A DNA stretch of 64,000 nucleotides from Gallionella sp. (GCA_028710525.1 JAQTTY010000001.1:124001-188000), one strand, 5' to 3'. Positions 48,738 through 57,213 are shown, counted from the first letter of the stretch. Numbers and translations: made by a program. Notes: a model not told the origin generated them from the letters alone.

Positions 48738-49223
48738 TTAGTAGCGGCCTTGTGTCTTGTTGATGTAGTTCGACAGCTCTTTGGTCTCCTGATTCATGCG
48801 GGAGAGGTTGGAGTGAGTCACATGGAATAGCGCCTGCATCACACGGAAAGCAACGCGTGGTTGTGCGTCCAGCAAAGCTTCGAAGTCTTTAGGGGTGAGG
48901 GTATAGACCGTAGCTGCGCCCACTGCACGTAGCGTCGCCTTGCGTGGTGTTTGCTCTACGAAGGCACGTGTTCCGGCGCATTCGCCTTCCTTCATGTTGT
49001 AGACGATGCTATCTGCGCCCATGGCATCTTTGCTGGTAACAGTCAGCTTACCTTGTGCGAGCACGAACAGCGTATTGTCGGTGGCACCTTCCTTCACCAG
49101 CAACTCGCCATCTTTGAGGTGACGCACGCCCATCTTTTCGGCCAGCAAGATCGCCTTCTCTTCGGTGAGCTGTGAACCCACGGTTGAATTTCTAACGACT
49201 TTGAAATCTGCCACTTCACTCAT
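48738..49223 (-). CDS. Cyclic-nucleotide-binding domain protein
   Basis: 161 residues. cNMP-binding beta-roll (LKDGELLVKEGATDNTLFVL, GKLTVTS, EGECAGTRAFVEQTPRKATL) and C helices, but no HTH domain. The PRKATLRA segment corresponds to the phosphate-binding cassette in altered form. ATG 49223 has GAGGAG 6 bases upstream. Confidence 0.85.
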   Translation of the reverse strand: MSEVADFKVVRNSTVGSQLTEEKAILLAEKMGVRHLKDGELLVKEGATDNTLFVLAQGKLTVTSKDAMGADSIVYNMKEGECAGTRAFVEQTPRKATLRAVGAATVYTLTPKDFEALLDAQPRVAFRVMQALFHVTHSNLSRMNQETKELSNYINKTQGRY

Positions 49224-49290
49224 CACTTACTCCTCTTATTACTTTTATCTATAGGGCGGGCCCGATTCTACTGAAAAATGGCGCCGCTCG

Positions 49291-50073
49291 TCACCGCATG
49301 CACAGCGCATGTAAATCGTCGAATGCCTTCTTCAGCGCTGCAGCTTCTTCATGGTTGCTCATAAAGTACAACACTCTGATCTTGCTGGTCTCGGCGTTAT
49401 CTGGACCGTCACTTTTTGGATAACCGTACTTGTCTGCCATCCACAAGTCCGCATTTGGTGCATCCCAATACGCACTGGAAGAATGCAGCTCATATTTCCT
49501 AGCACCGTCTTCTTTTTGTTCCGATATCGATATCGCAATGTTGTTCGCATCACTATGTTTCTCTACGAAGGATACGGGATACGACTTCAGTCCACCTCCA
49601 TAAGAGGTGACTTTGCCCAACACGCTGTAAGCATCGTTGGCGATATTGCGCAGATCGATAGTTGAGCTGACCTTGAAACTTATACGGGAAGAAAAGAGAT
49701 TGCCGTGATCGACGTCGATGTTCTCTTCTACTGCCATGCGGCAACCGTCGAACTTCACCGAGCGCTCGATACGCTCAGGGATGCGCTTCTTCATATCCAT
49801 ATCCACCACCGGCTTGGCCAGCAGATTGGCCACCGCGCGCTGCGCATCGGCCAGCTTAGGCTCGGCAGAGAGATTCAAGGTGACCGCAGTCACAGCAGGC
49901 AAAGCCGCCGCAGCCGTAGTGACGATACCGCCTTCCAGTACGCAAGCTTCAGGGCTAAGCATCACCATAGAGCCAGCGCGCAACCTGCAGTTATTCATCT
50001 GCTCTGCAGCTGATACGGTCGCTAGTGGCGCGACAGCGATAGTGAGTAATACGACTTGGAAGATGCTCTTCAT
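49291..50073 (-). CDS. Secreted protein of unknown family, full-length paralogue
   Basis: 260 residues. Signal peptide ending ATVSAAEQ, then NNCRLRAGSMVMLSPEACVLEGG, RAVANLLAKPVVD, VKFDGCRMAVEEN and KVTSYGGGLKSYPVSFVEKH. It is a clear paralogue of the shorter gene at 56662. The Cys positions in the first half are shared. Function unknown. ATG 50073 (MKSIFQ) directly precedes the signal peptide. Confidence 0.75.
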   Translation of the reverse strand: MKSIFQVVLLTIAVAPLATVSAAEQMNNCRLRAGSMVMLSPEACVLEGGIVTTAAAALPAVTAVTLNLSAEPKLADAQRAVANLLAKPVVDMDMKKRIPERIERSVKFDGCRMAVEENIDVDHGNLFSSRISFKVSSTIDLRNIANDAYSVLGKVTSYGGGLKSYPVSFVEKHSDANNIAISISEQKEDGARKYELHSSSAYWDAPNADLWMADKYGYPKSDGPDNAETSKIRVLYFMSNHEEAAALKKAFDDLHALCMR

Positions 50074-50209
50074 TTGGTGCTCTGCCTTATACAAATGGAT
50101 AACTAAAAAATTTTTAAAAGTGGATCGTGATGCGAACGGATTATGGACGGTTCTGCGGTGCAGAGTTTATTACATCGTTCCGAATATTTTCGTTAAATTT
50201 CGGCAGCAC

Positions 50210-50545
50210 CTAAGCGGAGATCTCGTCCTGTAACTTTTCCAGTTCATCGAGTACCCGTATGAACTTCTTGCCGAAGGGCGTCACCACATATTCGACCCTA
50301 GGCGGGACTTCGTTAAAAGCGATGCGTTCGATGATGCCAAACTCGACATTCTTGCGCAGACACTCATTGAGCACCTTAGTGGATAGACCCTCCACGTTGC
50401 GAACCATCTCGCCGGGCCGATTGATGTCATTTGCTAACAGCGTATACACCGTAAGCGACCATTTGCAGCCGTAGATAGACTCGACCATACGTGCGCTGCG
50501 CTCTGGGGCAGATTTTCTGGAAAATATTTTTTCTTTTCTATTCAT
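50210..50545 (-). CDS. HxlR-family transcriptional regulator
   Basis: 111 residues. Winged helix: SIYGCKWSLTVYTLLANDIN, PGEMVRNVEGLSTKVLNECL, PRVEYVVTPFGKKF. One Cys in the GCKW motif could sense redox or electrophiles as in YodB/HypR, though the family varies. Divergent from the SDR gene at 50651, the likely target. Confidence 0.87.
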   Translation of the reverse strand: MNRKEKIFSRKSAPERSARMVESIYGCKWSLTVYTLLANDINRPGEMVRNVEGLSTKVLNECLRKNVEFGIIERIAFNEVPPRVEYVVTPFGKKFIRVLDELEKLQDEISA

Positions 50546-50650
50546 AAATATGTACCGACAGGTAACTACCGTACCGAATTGTGCCTGCTTACCTGCGTGA
50601 GCCGTTCTCCCTAGACTGCGCGGCCTTACCAACAACAGTGGAGAACACAA

Positions 50651-51418
50651 ATGAAACACAGCAATCAACCCGTAGCGTTAATCGTAGGCGGTTCCAGTGG
50701 CATGGGTCTCGCAACGGCTAAACAACTGCTCAAGCGTAACATAACCGCCATCATCGTTGGCTCATCCATAGACAAGCTAGAAGCAGCCCAAGAGGTGCTA
50801 TCCCCAGAAGGTAATGTCGAGACCTTACATGCGAATCTTTATTTGGAAGCGGACGTGCAACGCGTCGTCAGGTTTACCAAAGATCATGGTCGCCACATCA
50901 AATATCTGGTCAATGCGGCGGGCTACTTTAAGCCCACGCCTTTCTTAGAACATACTCATAAGGACTATGACACTTACCTAGACCTGAACAAGGCCACTTA
51001 TTTCATTTCCCAAGCGGTGGCCAAGAACATGGCTGCAAATGGCGGCGGCGCTATCGTGAATATCGGCTCGATGTGGGCGAAGCAGGCGATCAAGGCTACG
51101 CCTTCCTCGGCATACTCGATGGCCAAAGCCGGCTTGCATGCGCTTACGCAACACATGGCAATGGAATTGGCCGATAGCAACATACGTGTAAATGCAGTGT
51201 CGCCAGCCGTGGTCAAGACACCTATCTACGAGGCTTTTATCGATAAGAGCCAGATAGATGAGGCACTCGCATCATTCAATAGCTTCCACCCGATCGGCAG
51301 GATAGGCACGCCTGAAGATGTAGCAAAGACAATCGACTTCTTGCTGAGCGAAGATGCAAGTTGGGTGACAGGTGCAATCTGGGATGTGGATGGTGGTGTG
51401 ATGGCGGGCCGAAACTAA
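50651..51418 (+). CDS. Short-chain dehydrogenase/reductase
   Basis: 255 residues. Classical [18 protein letters not shown] (cofactor loop), [10 protein letters not shown], and catalytic S-Y-K in SMWAKQ...[14 protein letters not shown]-terminal [20 protein letters not shown] and [10 protein letters not shown] are standard. Divergently paired with an HxlR regulator, an arrangement common for inducible reductases. Confidence 0.92.
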   Translation: MKHSNQPVALIVGGSSGMGLATAKQLLKRNITAIIVGSSIDKLEAAQEVLSPEGNVETLHANLYLEADVQRVVRFTKDHGRHIKYLVNAAGYFKPTPFLEHTHKDYDTYLDLNKATYFISQAVAKNMAANGGGAIVNIGSMWAKQAIKATPSSAYSMAKAGLHALTQHMAMELADSNIRVNAVSPAVVKTPIYEAFIDKSQIDEALASFNSFHPIGRIGTPEDVAKTIDFLLSEDASWVTGAIWDVDGGVMAGRN

Positions 51419-51426
51419 AAGTGTTT

Positions 51427-51492
51427 GGGCGATGGGCGTTCTGTCATCGCCCAATGGTCATTGCCTATCGGGGGCAATGACCACAGATTTTT
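51427..51492 (+). terminator. Double hairpin terminator after the SDR gene
   Basis: Hairpin gggcgatg/catcgccc (51427-51452) and then tggtcattgcc/ggcaatgacca (51455-51483) followed by cagattttttt. The second overlaps the 3' end of the convergent membrane gene. Confidence 0.8.
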
Positions 51493-51902
51493 TTAAGTCG
51501 TACAAATAGCTCCTTCAGCGAGCCGTTCCAGAACCACACCAGACCGCACATCAAATAAAGACTTAACGAGGCAGGTGCATTCGCTGCCCGCATATATTCC
51601 AACACCATCGGGTCTTTGATTCCCCAGTACAGCGCGTAGCAACCATCCACAGCCCACCAAGTCGTCAAGAGCATCAGCGGGAAATCTCGCCAGCGTCGCT
51701 CCACTAGGACATGCATAGACCAACCTGCACTGAGATAGGTAAAAAACGCCATGATGAAACTGATGGGGATGTCCCAATCAGGCGTGGTGAAATAGTCCGC
51801 GCCCCAAATCAGTAGCACGATGCCGATAGCAAGGGTGCAGAGCTTCCAAGGGCGCAGTAGCTCAGTGCCAAGTAATTTCAAGTCGAGATTAGTTAATCGC
51901 AA
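51465..51902 (-). CDS. Unknown four-span membrane protein
   Basis: 145 residues with four hydrophobic segments (ALAIG...IWGADYF; ISFIMAFFTYLSAG; LMLLTTWWAVDGCYALYWG; LSLYLMCGLVWFWNG). Not recognised. Its start overlaps the end of the M48 protease gene by about 10 bp, so it is the last gene of that operon. Confidence 0.7.
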   Translation of the reverse strand: MRLTNLDLKLLGTELLRPWKLCTLAIGIVLLIWGADYFTTPDWDIPISFIMAFFTYLSAGWSMHVLVERRWRDFPLMLLTTWWAVDGCYALYWGIKDPMVLEYMRAANAPASLSLYLMCGLVWFWNGSLKELFVRLKKICGHCPR

Positions 51903-52762
51903 GTGGCTGTGGCTGGCGCTTGAGGTTCGTGCAACATTATAAAGTCGGGCAGTGCGCGTAACTCATGTTTCCCCGCCGCATCATGCTCCTGAGCGAACTG
52001 TTGGATCTGCGCTACGCGATCTTCTAGGCCGGGGTGGGTGCTGAGCAGCTGGGTAAGCTCAAGGCGCGGTTGCTTTGCCGCGTATTCGAAGAAGGCAGCC
52101 GCCCCTTCTACGTGGCCATACGTTTTTAGCAGCGCCTGCAGTGCATCCACATCTGCCTCGTGCTCTTGGCTGCGGCTGAAAGAGAACAGCGTGATCATGC
52201 TCATATTGCTGACCCATCGCTGCATCAACTCGTCACCGACCCCGGTCAGGCTGCTGATCGCTAGCAGAACTGCAAAGCCGCGGCCCAGCGCAACGATGGG
52301 GTGACGGTTACGAACGTGGGCGATCTCGTGAGCCATCACCATGGCCAAGGCATTTTCGTTGGGCAGCACATCGATCAAGCCCTGAAAGATGATGATGTTG
52401 CCACCCAAGGTCGCCATCGCATTCACCGTCTTATCTGTCGAATAATGCACAGTGATGCTCATGTCCTTGGGCAAGTCCATGTTGGCGGCTAGTCGGTTCG
52501 CGAGCGCTTGCAGGTATGCTTGCTTCTGCTTGGAAGCGTCACTGTTCGCTCTTTGAAACTCAGTGCTCAGGCGGGACGCTAATGCTTGCTCTTGGGCAAA
52601 CGGCACATAGCGCACCAGATAGCCCGCCAATAGCGAAAGTGCCAACACCGCCGCCAGCAGTATCCCCGTCGCCGCCAGCAGCAACAGCACAAAGTCCTTC
52701 AGCGGATGTTCTGCTGTGACATTGATCCCTTCGGGGATTTCAGGGTTTTCGTAAAGCGCCAT
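51893..52762 (-). CDS. M48-family metalloprotease
   Basis: 289 residues. One N-terminal membrane span (VLLLLAATGILLAAVLALSLL), then a gluzincin domain with MAHEIAHVRNRHP (HExxH) and the third ligand Glu in SRSQEHEADVDAL. BepA/Oma1-like soluble-domain arrangement; the active site faces the periplasm if the span is a signal anchor. In an operon with two YbjQ-type genes. Confidence 0.92.
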   Translation of the reverse strand: MALYENPEIPEGINVTAEHPLKDFVLLLLAATGILLAAVLALSLLAGYLVRYVPFAQEQALASRLSTEFQRANSDASKQKQAYLQALANRLAANMDLPKDMSITVHYSTDKTVNAMATLGGNIIIFQGLIDVLPNENALAMVMAHEIAHVRNRHPIVALGRGFAVLLAISSLTGVGDELMQRWVSNMSMITLFSFSRSQEHEADVDALQALLKTYGHVEGAAAFFEYAAKQPRLELTQLLSTHPGLEDRVAQIQQFAQEHDAAGKHELRALPDFIMLHEPQAPATATCD

Positions 52763-52765
52763 GCT

Positions 52766-53212
52766 CTAGCGGAACTTGATCGCGGTACCGTAGGCAAGGA
52801 CTTCGACTGAGCCGATACTGCCTTGAGTGTTTTTGTAGATCGATGAAGTTTCCAGACGGATATTCCAGACACTCGATGCACCATAGGCCCCGGCTTCCGC
52901 CTTCATGCGCAAGATCGCCTCGCGCCGAGCGCGATCCAGCAAAGACTCGTAAGCGCTGATGCGCCCGCCGAACAGATTGCGCAGACCTGCAACGAAGCGT
53001 TTGAAGTAGTCGATGGAGATCACCACGCTGCCACTGACTAGCGTGCCTTCCACATTTCCCATCTCGGGCAAGTGGCGCTCGCTAGAACACAAGATACCGT
53101 GCAGGGCCTTCTCACGCTCGAAGATCGATTTGTAATGACGCTTCTCAGCCGCTTGGCCAAAGATGTAACCCGAGGCGAGTAACACCAAGAATACGATGAG
53201 ATCTATAGGCAT
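52766..53212 (-). CDS. YbjQ/UPF0145-like protein with N-terminal membrane span
   Basis: 148 residues. An N-terminal span (DLIVFLVLLASGYIFGQA) precedes a UPF0145 heavy-metal-binding-like domain: VSGSVVISIDYFKRFVAGLR, YESLLDRARREAILRM and SVEVLAYGTAIKF. Three bp before the M48 gene. Confidence 0.82.
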   Translation of the reverse strand: MPIDLIVFLVLLASGYIFGQAAEKRHYKSIFEREKALHGILCSSERHLPEMGNVEGTLVSGSVVISIDYFKRFVAGLRNLFGGRISAYESLLDRARREAILRMKAEAGAYGASSVWNIRLETSSIYKNTQGSIGSVEVLAYGTAIKFR

Positions 53213-53215
53213 GAC

Positions 53216-53530
53216 CTACTCCAACACGACAGCAGTGCCATAGGCGAACAACTCGGCTGCACCTGCGGCGATGGAGGACGTTGAGAAGCGCACATTCACA
53301 ACCGCGTTCGCGCCTATGGATTCGGCTTGCTCGACCATACGGCTGATCGCTTCCTCGCGTGACTCTTGCAACAACTCGGTATAGCCCTTGAGCTCGCCAC
53401 CAAAGATATTTTTAAGCGAGGCCATGATGTCGCGCCCCGCATGTTTAGCCCGCACCGTGCTGCCATTGACCAAGCCCAGATGTTTGACCACCGTTCTGCC
53501 GGGTATCGTCTCAATGTTGGAAAGTATCAT
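53216..53530 (-). CDS. ybjQ: YbjQ/UPF0145 protein
   Basis: 104 residues, normal length. MILSNIETIPGRTVVKHLGL, IMASLKNIFGGELKGYTELL and GANAVVNVRF are conserved UPF0145 stretches; pentamer-forming fold, function unknown. First gene of a four-gene minus-strand operon. Confidence 0.92.
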   Translation of the reverse strand: MILSNIETIPGRTVVKHLGLVNGSTVRAKHAGRDIMASLKNIFGGELKGYTELLQESREEAISRMVEQAESIGANAVVNVRFSTSSIAAGAAELFAYGTAVVLE

Positions 53531-53601
53531 CTTGGAAATCCTTTTTTGTGATTAGGAGAGATTGGTAGAAAATTATTGCGATGCAAATTAGTTGCAAGAG
53601 G

Positions 53602-54006
53602 TCATGGAGGTGGCTGCTGCATATCCAGCTTCTCGACAGGCAGGCCGGCGGCTTTCCATTCGGCCATTCCGCCACGCACCACCAGTACAGGGCCAAAGCC
53701 AGATTTTTTAAGCAACTCCCAAGCGCGGGGAGCGCGTTGTTCGGCATGGTCGATCACCATGATGGTCTTACCTTTGTACGGTTCTAATTCTGCCAAGTTG
53801 TACTTCATGCGTCCAAACGGAATGTTGGTCGTGTTGGGCGCGTGGAACTCTTTGTAATCGTCGGCCTCACGAATATCCAACAGCAAGCCGCCAGCAGCTT
53901 GTTGCGCAGCAGCCGTTTTGACATCGATAAATTGATCATCCTTAGGGCCGCAGCCGAGCAAAAGCAAAGCGGTCAGTGCGATGAGGCTGCGTTGTATCAC
54001 ATTCAT
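53602..54006 (-). CDS. Rhodanese-like lipoprotein without catalytic Cys
   Basis: 134 residues. Lipobox LLLLGCGP, then a rhodanese domain: LLLDIREADDYKEFHAPNTT, NIPFG and GMAEWKAAGLPVEKL. The active-site loop reads MVIDHAEQRAPRA; Asp stands where the catalytic Cys is expected. ATG 54006 has AAGGAG 7 bases upstream; the long frame further upstream is spurious. Confidence 0.8.
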   Translation of the reverse strand: MNVIQRSLIALTALLLLGCGPKDDQFIDVKTAAAQQAAGGLLLDIREADDYKEFHAPNTTNIPFGRMKYNLAELEPYKGKTIMVIDHAEQRAPRAWELLKKSGFGPVLVVRGGMAEWKAAGLPVEKLDMQQPPP

Positions 54007-54183
54007 TTCTAGCTCCTTCATGGGGGAGAGTGTTAGCGGTGTCATGGTGCGGTCGTGCAAACGTCGAAAGCATAGCATGCCCGTTATCGCTGAAAGCAGC
54101 GCCCGAAATAGCGAGGCTTTCCTTTTGCATATCGCACACCATCTTTTAAACTGCCGCAGATCGATTTTATGAAGGTGAACGTT

Positions 54184-54876
54184 ATGAGTGCAAAGGTGGT
54201 GGTGATTACCGGCGTCAGCCGCGGACTGGGGCGGGCCATGGCGGAGGAGTTTATCCGGCTCGGACATCGCGTGTTGGGCTGCGGACGGTCGGCGCAAGCG
54301 GTGCGAGAACTTACCGCTCAGCACGGCCCCGAACACAGCTTCAGCGTGGTGGATGTGGCTGATGACGATGCGGTGCGCGAGTGGGCCGAGCAATGTTTGC
54401 AAGATGCTGGGCCGCCCGATCTGCTGTTGAACAACGCGGCGGTCGTCAACCGCAACGCCCCGCTGTGGAAAGTACCGGCCGCTGAATTCGCTACCGTCAT
54501 CGACGTGAACATCAAAGGCGTGGCGAATGTGATACGCCATTTCGTCCCGGCTATGGTGGCGAATAAGCATGGCGTGATCGTCAATTTTAGCTCAGGCTGG
54601 GGGCGTTCCACCGATAGAGAGGTCGCGCCCTATTGCGCCACAAAATGGGCCATCGAAGGACTGAGCAAATCGCTCGCACAGGAACTGCCCAAAGGCATGG
54701 CAGCCATCCCGCTGAACCCCGGCATCATCAACACCGATATGTTGCGCACCTCGTTTGGCGTCGAAGCGGCGCATTTTCCGACCGCAGAAACTTGGGCAGA
54801 AATGGCCGTGCCTTGGTTGCTGGAATTAAAACCGGCAGACAATGGCCGCTCGCTGACCGTGGGCGAGCGGCATTGA
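54184..54876 (+). CDS. Short-chain dehydrogenase/reductase
   Basis: 230 residues. GVSRGLGRAMAEEF cofactor loop, NNAAVVNRNAPLW, catalytic YCATKWAIEGLSKSLA and PGIINTDM. An ATG at 54169 is possible, but GAAGGTG lies correctly for 54184. Substrate unknown. Confidence 0.92.
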   Translation: MSAKVVVITGVSRGLGRAMAEEFIRLGHRVLGCGRSAQAVRELTAQHGPEHSFSVVDVADDDAVREWAEQCLQDAGPPDLLLNNAAVVNRNAPLWKVPAAEFATVIDVNIKGVANVIRHFVPAMVANKHGVIVNFSSGWGRSTDREVAPYCATKWAIEGLSKSLAQELPKGMAAIPLNPGIINTDMLRTSFGVEAAHFPTAETWAEMAVPWLLELKPADNGRSLTVGERH

Positions 54877-54911
54877 TTTCTTTAGGAAGTTTCTGGTGCC
54901 TCTGGAGTGAA

Positions 54912-54931
54912 CATCGCCCTTGCGGGCGATG
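54912..54931. terminator. Hairpin between convergent genes
   Basis: catcgccc-ttgc-gggcgatg, with no clear T-run. Possibly ends transcription from the SDR gene and from the minus-strand 51-residue gene. Confidence 0.4.
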
Positions 54932-54968
54932 AGTAAAGGCTTGTGTAGCAGGCAGCTTTGCAGGTGTT

Positions 54969-55124
54969 TTATTTTTTCTGAGTATTAGCTGCTGTGGGTT
55001 TGCGTACAACGAAAGTGGTGCCGGTTTGCTCGGCGAGTAGGCGCGCTTTGTCGGACGCACGCAGCAAAGCTTGCGGAGCTTTTGAAAGAGTTGAGTTCTT
55101 CAGATGCGAAACGGGAGCTTTCAT
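54969..55124 (-). CDS. Lone 51-residue paralogue of the zeta-partner protein
   Basis: 51 residues: MKAPVSHLKNSTLSKAPQAL then LRASDKARLLAEQTGTTFVV. It matches the gene at 55951-56109 over its whole length, with divergence only around residues 10-14 and in the last ten. No toxin gene is attached here. The codon-level similarity of the two copies (for example gttgtacgcaaa versus gtggtgcgcaaa) shows selection on the protein rather than a very recent copy. Confidence 0.65.
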   Translation of the reverse strand: MKAPVSHLKNSTLSKAPQALLRASDKARLLAEQTGTTFVVRKPTAANTQKK

Positions 55125-55313
55125 TTCTTCCATTCTCTATTGGTACGGCAAGGAAGCAACTCTGTATCACCGCACTACCATTGCCATGCTGCCCCCTTGA
55201 GTTGCTATCAACTTCTAGGAAATCGTGGTCTGTCCCCTATTTTTCACCCTATTTTTCAGTGATGTACCGCATCGAGAATTTTGCTTTTCGTCTTTGTGTT
55301 CGCCATGGCGTAA

Positions 55314-55730
55314 TTATGCTTGTTTGGCAAACGGGTTGTGTATTTCGAGCGCGTTTTCGATGACTTGACCGTGTTGCATATCTTCGCTCATCAGCGTGTC
55401 GCATCCCGCTGCCAAAGCTGTCGCGAGAATCAAGCTGTCGTAATACGAGTAGCGATATTTCTGCGCTAAGGCGAGTGCCTGCGCAATGGTGTCCGGCATG
55501 ACAGGAACAACGCTGCAAGCATCGCGAACTTCCGCAACGGCTTGTGCGACAACATCAAAAGAGAGTTTGAATTTACGGCTTAATGTGTTGGCAAGTTCGC
55601 TCAATACTTGTGTGCTGATGATGACATTATTTTGTTCGATAAGTGCCAACGCCACAGCTTGCTTCTCTGGTTCGTCTGCGGAATAGAGATACATTACGAC
55701 ATTGGTGTCGAGAAAAGTTTTACCGCTCAT
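55314..55730 (-). CDS. PIN-domain toxin (VapC-like)
   Basis: 138 residues. Metal-binding acids of the PIN ribonuclease fold are present: Asp8 in TFLDTNVVMY, Glu45 in VLSELANTL, Asp98 in YYDSLILATAL and Asp117 in LMSEDMQHG. Start overlaps the antitoxin gene by 11 bp. Confidence 0.92.
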   Translation of the reverse strand: MSGKTFLDTNVVMYLYSADEPEKQAVALALIEQNNVIISTQVLSELANTLSRKFKLSFDVVAQAVAEVRDACSVVPVMPDTIAQALALAQKYRYSYYDSLILATALAAGCDTLMSEDMQHGQVIENALEIHNPFAKQA

Positions 55731-55923
55731 TTGCAGCGTCGCGGTTAAAGCGGTAGCCGCGTGTTGCGATGGTGGCGGCTTTGAAATGTGGAGTGCGCTT
55801 GACAGCTTCGTTTAGTGCCTCCAACAAAATCACCCGCACGTTCTTGCCGTTCCAACCTTGATGCTCGCGTGGTAAGTCCACCACACCATCATGTGCTTTG
55901 CTAACGAATTCGATTGCTTGCAT
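55720..55923 (-). CDS. Antitoxin of the PIN toxin
   Basis: 67 residues. MQAIEFVSKAHDGVVDLPRE resembles the short antitoxins that precede PIN genes of this group; the C-terminal part is basic (AVKRTPHFKAATIATRGYRF). Overlap with the toxin start and gene order antitoxin-toxin support the pairing. Confidence 0.8.
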   Translation of the reverse strand: MQAIEFVSKAHDGVVDLPREHQGWNGKNVRVILLEALNEAVKRTPHFKAATIATRGYRFNRDAANER

Positions 55924-55950
55924 GGTCGTATCCTTTTTGATTTCGGCATT

Positions 55951-56109
55951 CTACTTACGTTTAGCAGTCGCGATGGTGGCTACTTTGCGCACCACGAAAG
56001 TCGTGCCGGTTTGTTCAGCGAGTAGACGCGCTTTTTCGGAAGCGCGTAGCAAAGCTTGCGGAGCTTTTTGCATGTCGGGGTCTTTCAAGTGTGAGATAGG
56101 TGCTTTCAT
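55951..56109 (-). CDS. 52-residue partner of the zeta-like kinase, candidate antitoxin
   Basis: 52 residues: MKAPISHLKDPDMQKAPQAL, LRASEKARLLAEQTGTTFVV, then a basic tail ending TAKRK. Predicted helix plus short strand, no membrane span. Its ATG overlaps the zeta-like stop (atga). Short proteins of this kind often lie next to zeta-like kinases, so an antitoxin role is plausible but not known. A paralogue lies at 54969-55124. Confidence 0.72.
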   Translation of the reverse strand: MKAPISHLKDPDMQKAPQALLRASEKARLLAEQTGTTFVVRKVATIATAKRK

Positions 56110-56636
56110 TTGTTTTGTCCTTCATCTAGCAATACAGTAGGTGCGCCCGAATTATCATATAGCTGCCAGCTATCTACCAGCAACTTGTAACGCTCGAAAT
56201 TTTCGATGCCATGTAGGAAGCTACGACGAATCACTTCTTCAGGAACATTGTGTCCACCCTGAATCACACGGGTTGCCACTCGCTCCAAAGCCATCTCGGT
56301 ATTAGGCAACGATAAGAAAAATAATTTCACTAAATAACCAGAAGCACGCCAGAGCGGAATCATTCGTGCGTAAGTCAAATCGGAAAGCGTCGTCTCATAA
56401 GAAAAACTTTCGACACGCTGCACATAGTCCGCAATCGTCTCCAGCATGATTCGACCTGCTTTGAATGCGGCCAAATCAGGGGCAAAGGGTGATAGTCCAG
56501 CAGCAATCAAATCCGCATTAACAAAGTTGGGCAACTCCGCATCCGTCGGCAAAAACTCACGTGCAAAAGTCGTCTTTCCTGCGCCGTTCGGGCCGGCGAT
56601 GATGACGATGCGTTTGGAGTGTGCCGAGGTGTTCAT
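56106..56636 (-). CDS. Zeta-toxin-like P-loop kinase
   Basis: 176 residues. Walker A at residues 15-23 (AGPNGAGKTTFAREFL), then NFVNADLIAAGLSPFAPDLA, FSYETTLSDLTYARMI and ERVATRVIQGGHNVPEEVIR. Chromosomal zeta-like proteins are predicted UDP-N-acetylglucosamine kinases that block peptidoglycan synthesis. No epsilon antitoxin is present; the following 52-residue gene may replace it. Confidence 0.88.
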   Translation of the reverse strand: MNTSAHSKRIVIIAGPNGAGKTTFAREFLPTDAELPNFVNADLIAAGLSPFAPDLAAFKAGRIMLETIADYVQRVESFSYETTLSDLTYARMIPLWRASGYLVKLFFLSLPNTEMALERVATRVIQGGHNVPEEVIRRSFLHGIENFERYKLLVDSWQLYDNSGAPTVLLDEGQNK

Positions 56637-56661
56637 GAACTCCTTCTAATCCAACACGCAG

Positions 56662-56681
56662 TTAATTCGAGTCTGACCCTA
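56662..56681. repeat. ttaattcgagYct direct repeat, downstream copy
   Basis: ttaattcgagtctgacccta, reading through the last codons and stop of the truncated paralogue. Partner at 57300-57319. Strings of this type often mark REP-type insertions near RAYT transposases. Confidence 0.6.
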
Positions 56682-57213
56682 TCCCCATCGCTATCCCCAC
56701 TATCCCCAGCTCGAAGTAGATGGCATACGTCTCCAAGCCGCCACCATACGAAGTCACCTTGCCCAACTCGCCGAATGCAGCGCGACTGACCTTTTGCATA
56801 TCCACCGACGAACTGACCTTGAAATGCTTGCGCCCAGCAAAGGCATTGCCGTGTTCGATCTGCATATACTCTTCCACCAACAAACGGCAACCATCGAACT
56901 TAACCGTCCGCTCGATCTCCTCCGGCGTGCGCTTCTTCAGATTCTTATCCACCACCGGCTTCATCAACAACTCGGCGACCGTGCGTTGTGCGGCGGCCAA
57001 CTTAGGATCGGCAGACAACTGAATACTTGGTATAGAAATCACAGGAGCAACAACCGCAGAGACCACCGCGCCGCCTTCCATCACGCAGGAATCAGCCGCC
57101 AGCAACACCATCGAACCACCCTTGAGCTTGCAATTGTTCGCCTGCTCTGCCGCTACAGCGAAGGGGGCGATGGCGAAGAATAAGGCGGCGGGGAGTAACA
57201 CTTTCTTTAGCAT
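56662..57213 (-). pseudogene. C-terminally truncated paralogue of the secreted protein at 49291
   Basis: 183 residues versus 260 in the paralogue. Signal peptide ending PFAVAAEQ, NNCKLKGGSMVLLAADSC, RTVAELLMKPVVD, VKFDGCRLLVEEY and KVTSYGGGLETYAIYF. After that the sequence runs into IVGIAMGIGSDSN, partly encoded by a repeat (ttaattcgagtctgaccct). A similar repeat lies upstream of the gene at 57300. Probably broken, though a shortened protein may still be made. Confidence 0.7.

Noticed and set aside
53602..54570. 322-codon frame covering the rhodanese gene and beyond
   Set aside because: The upstream half is antisense to the SDR gene; lipobox and ribosome binding site place the true start at 54006.
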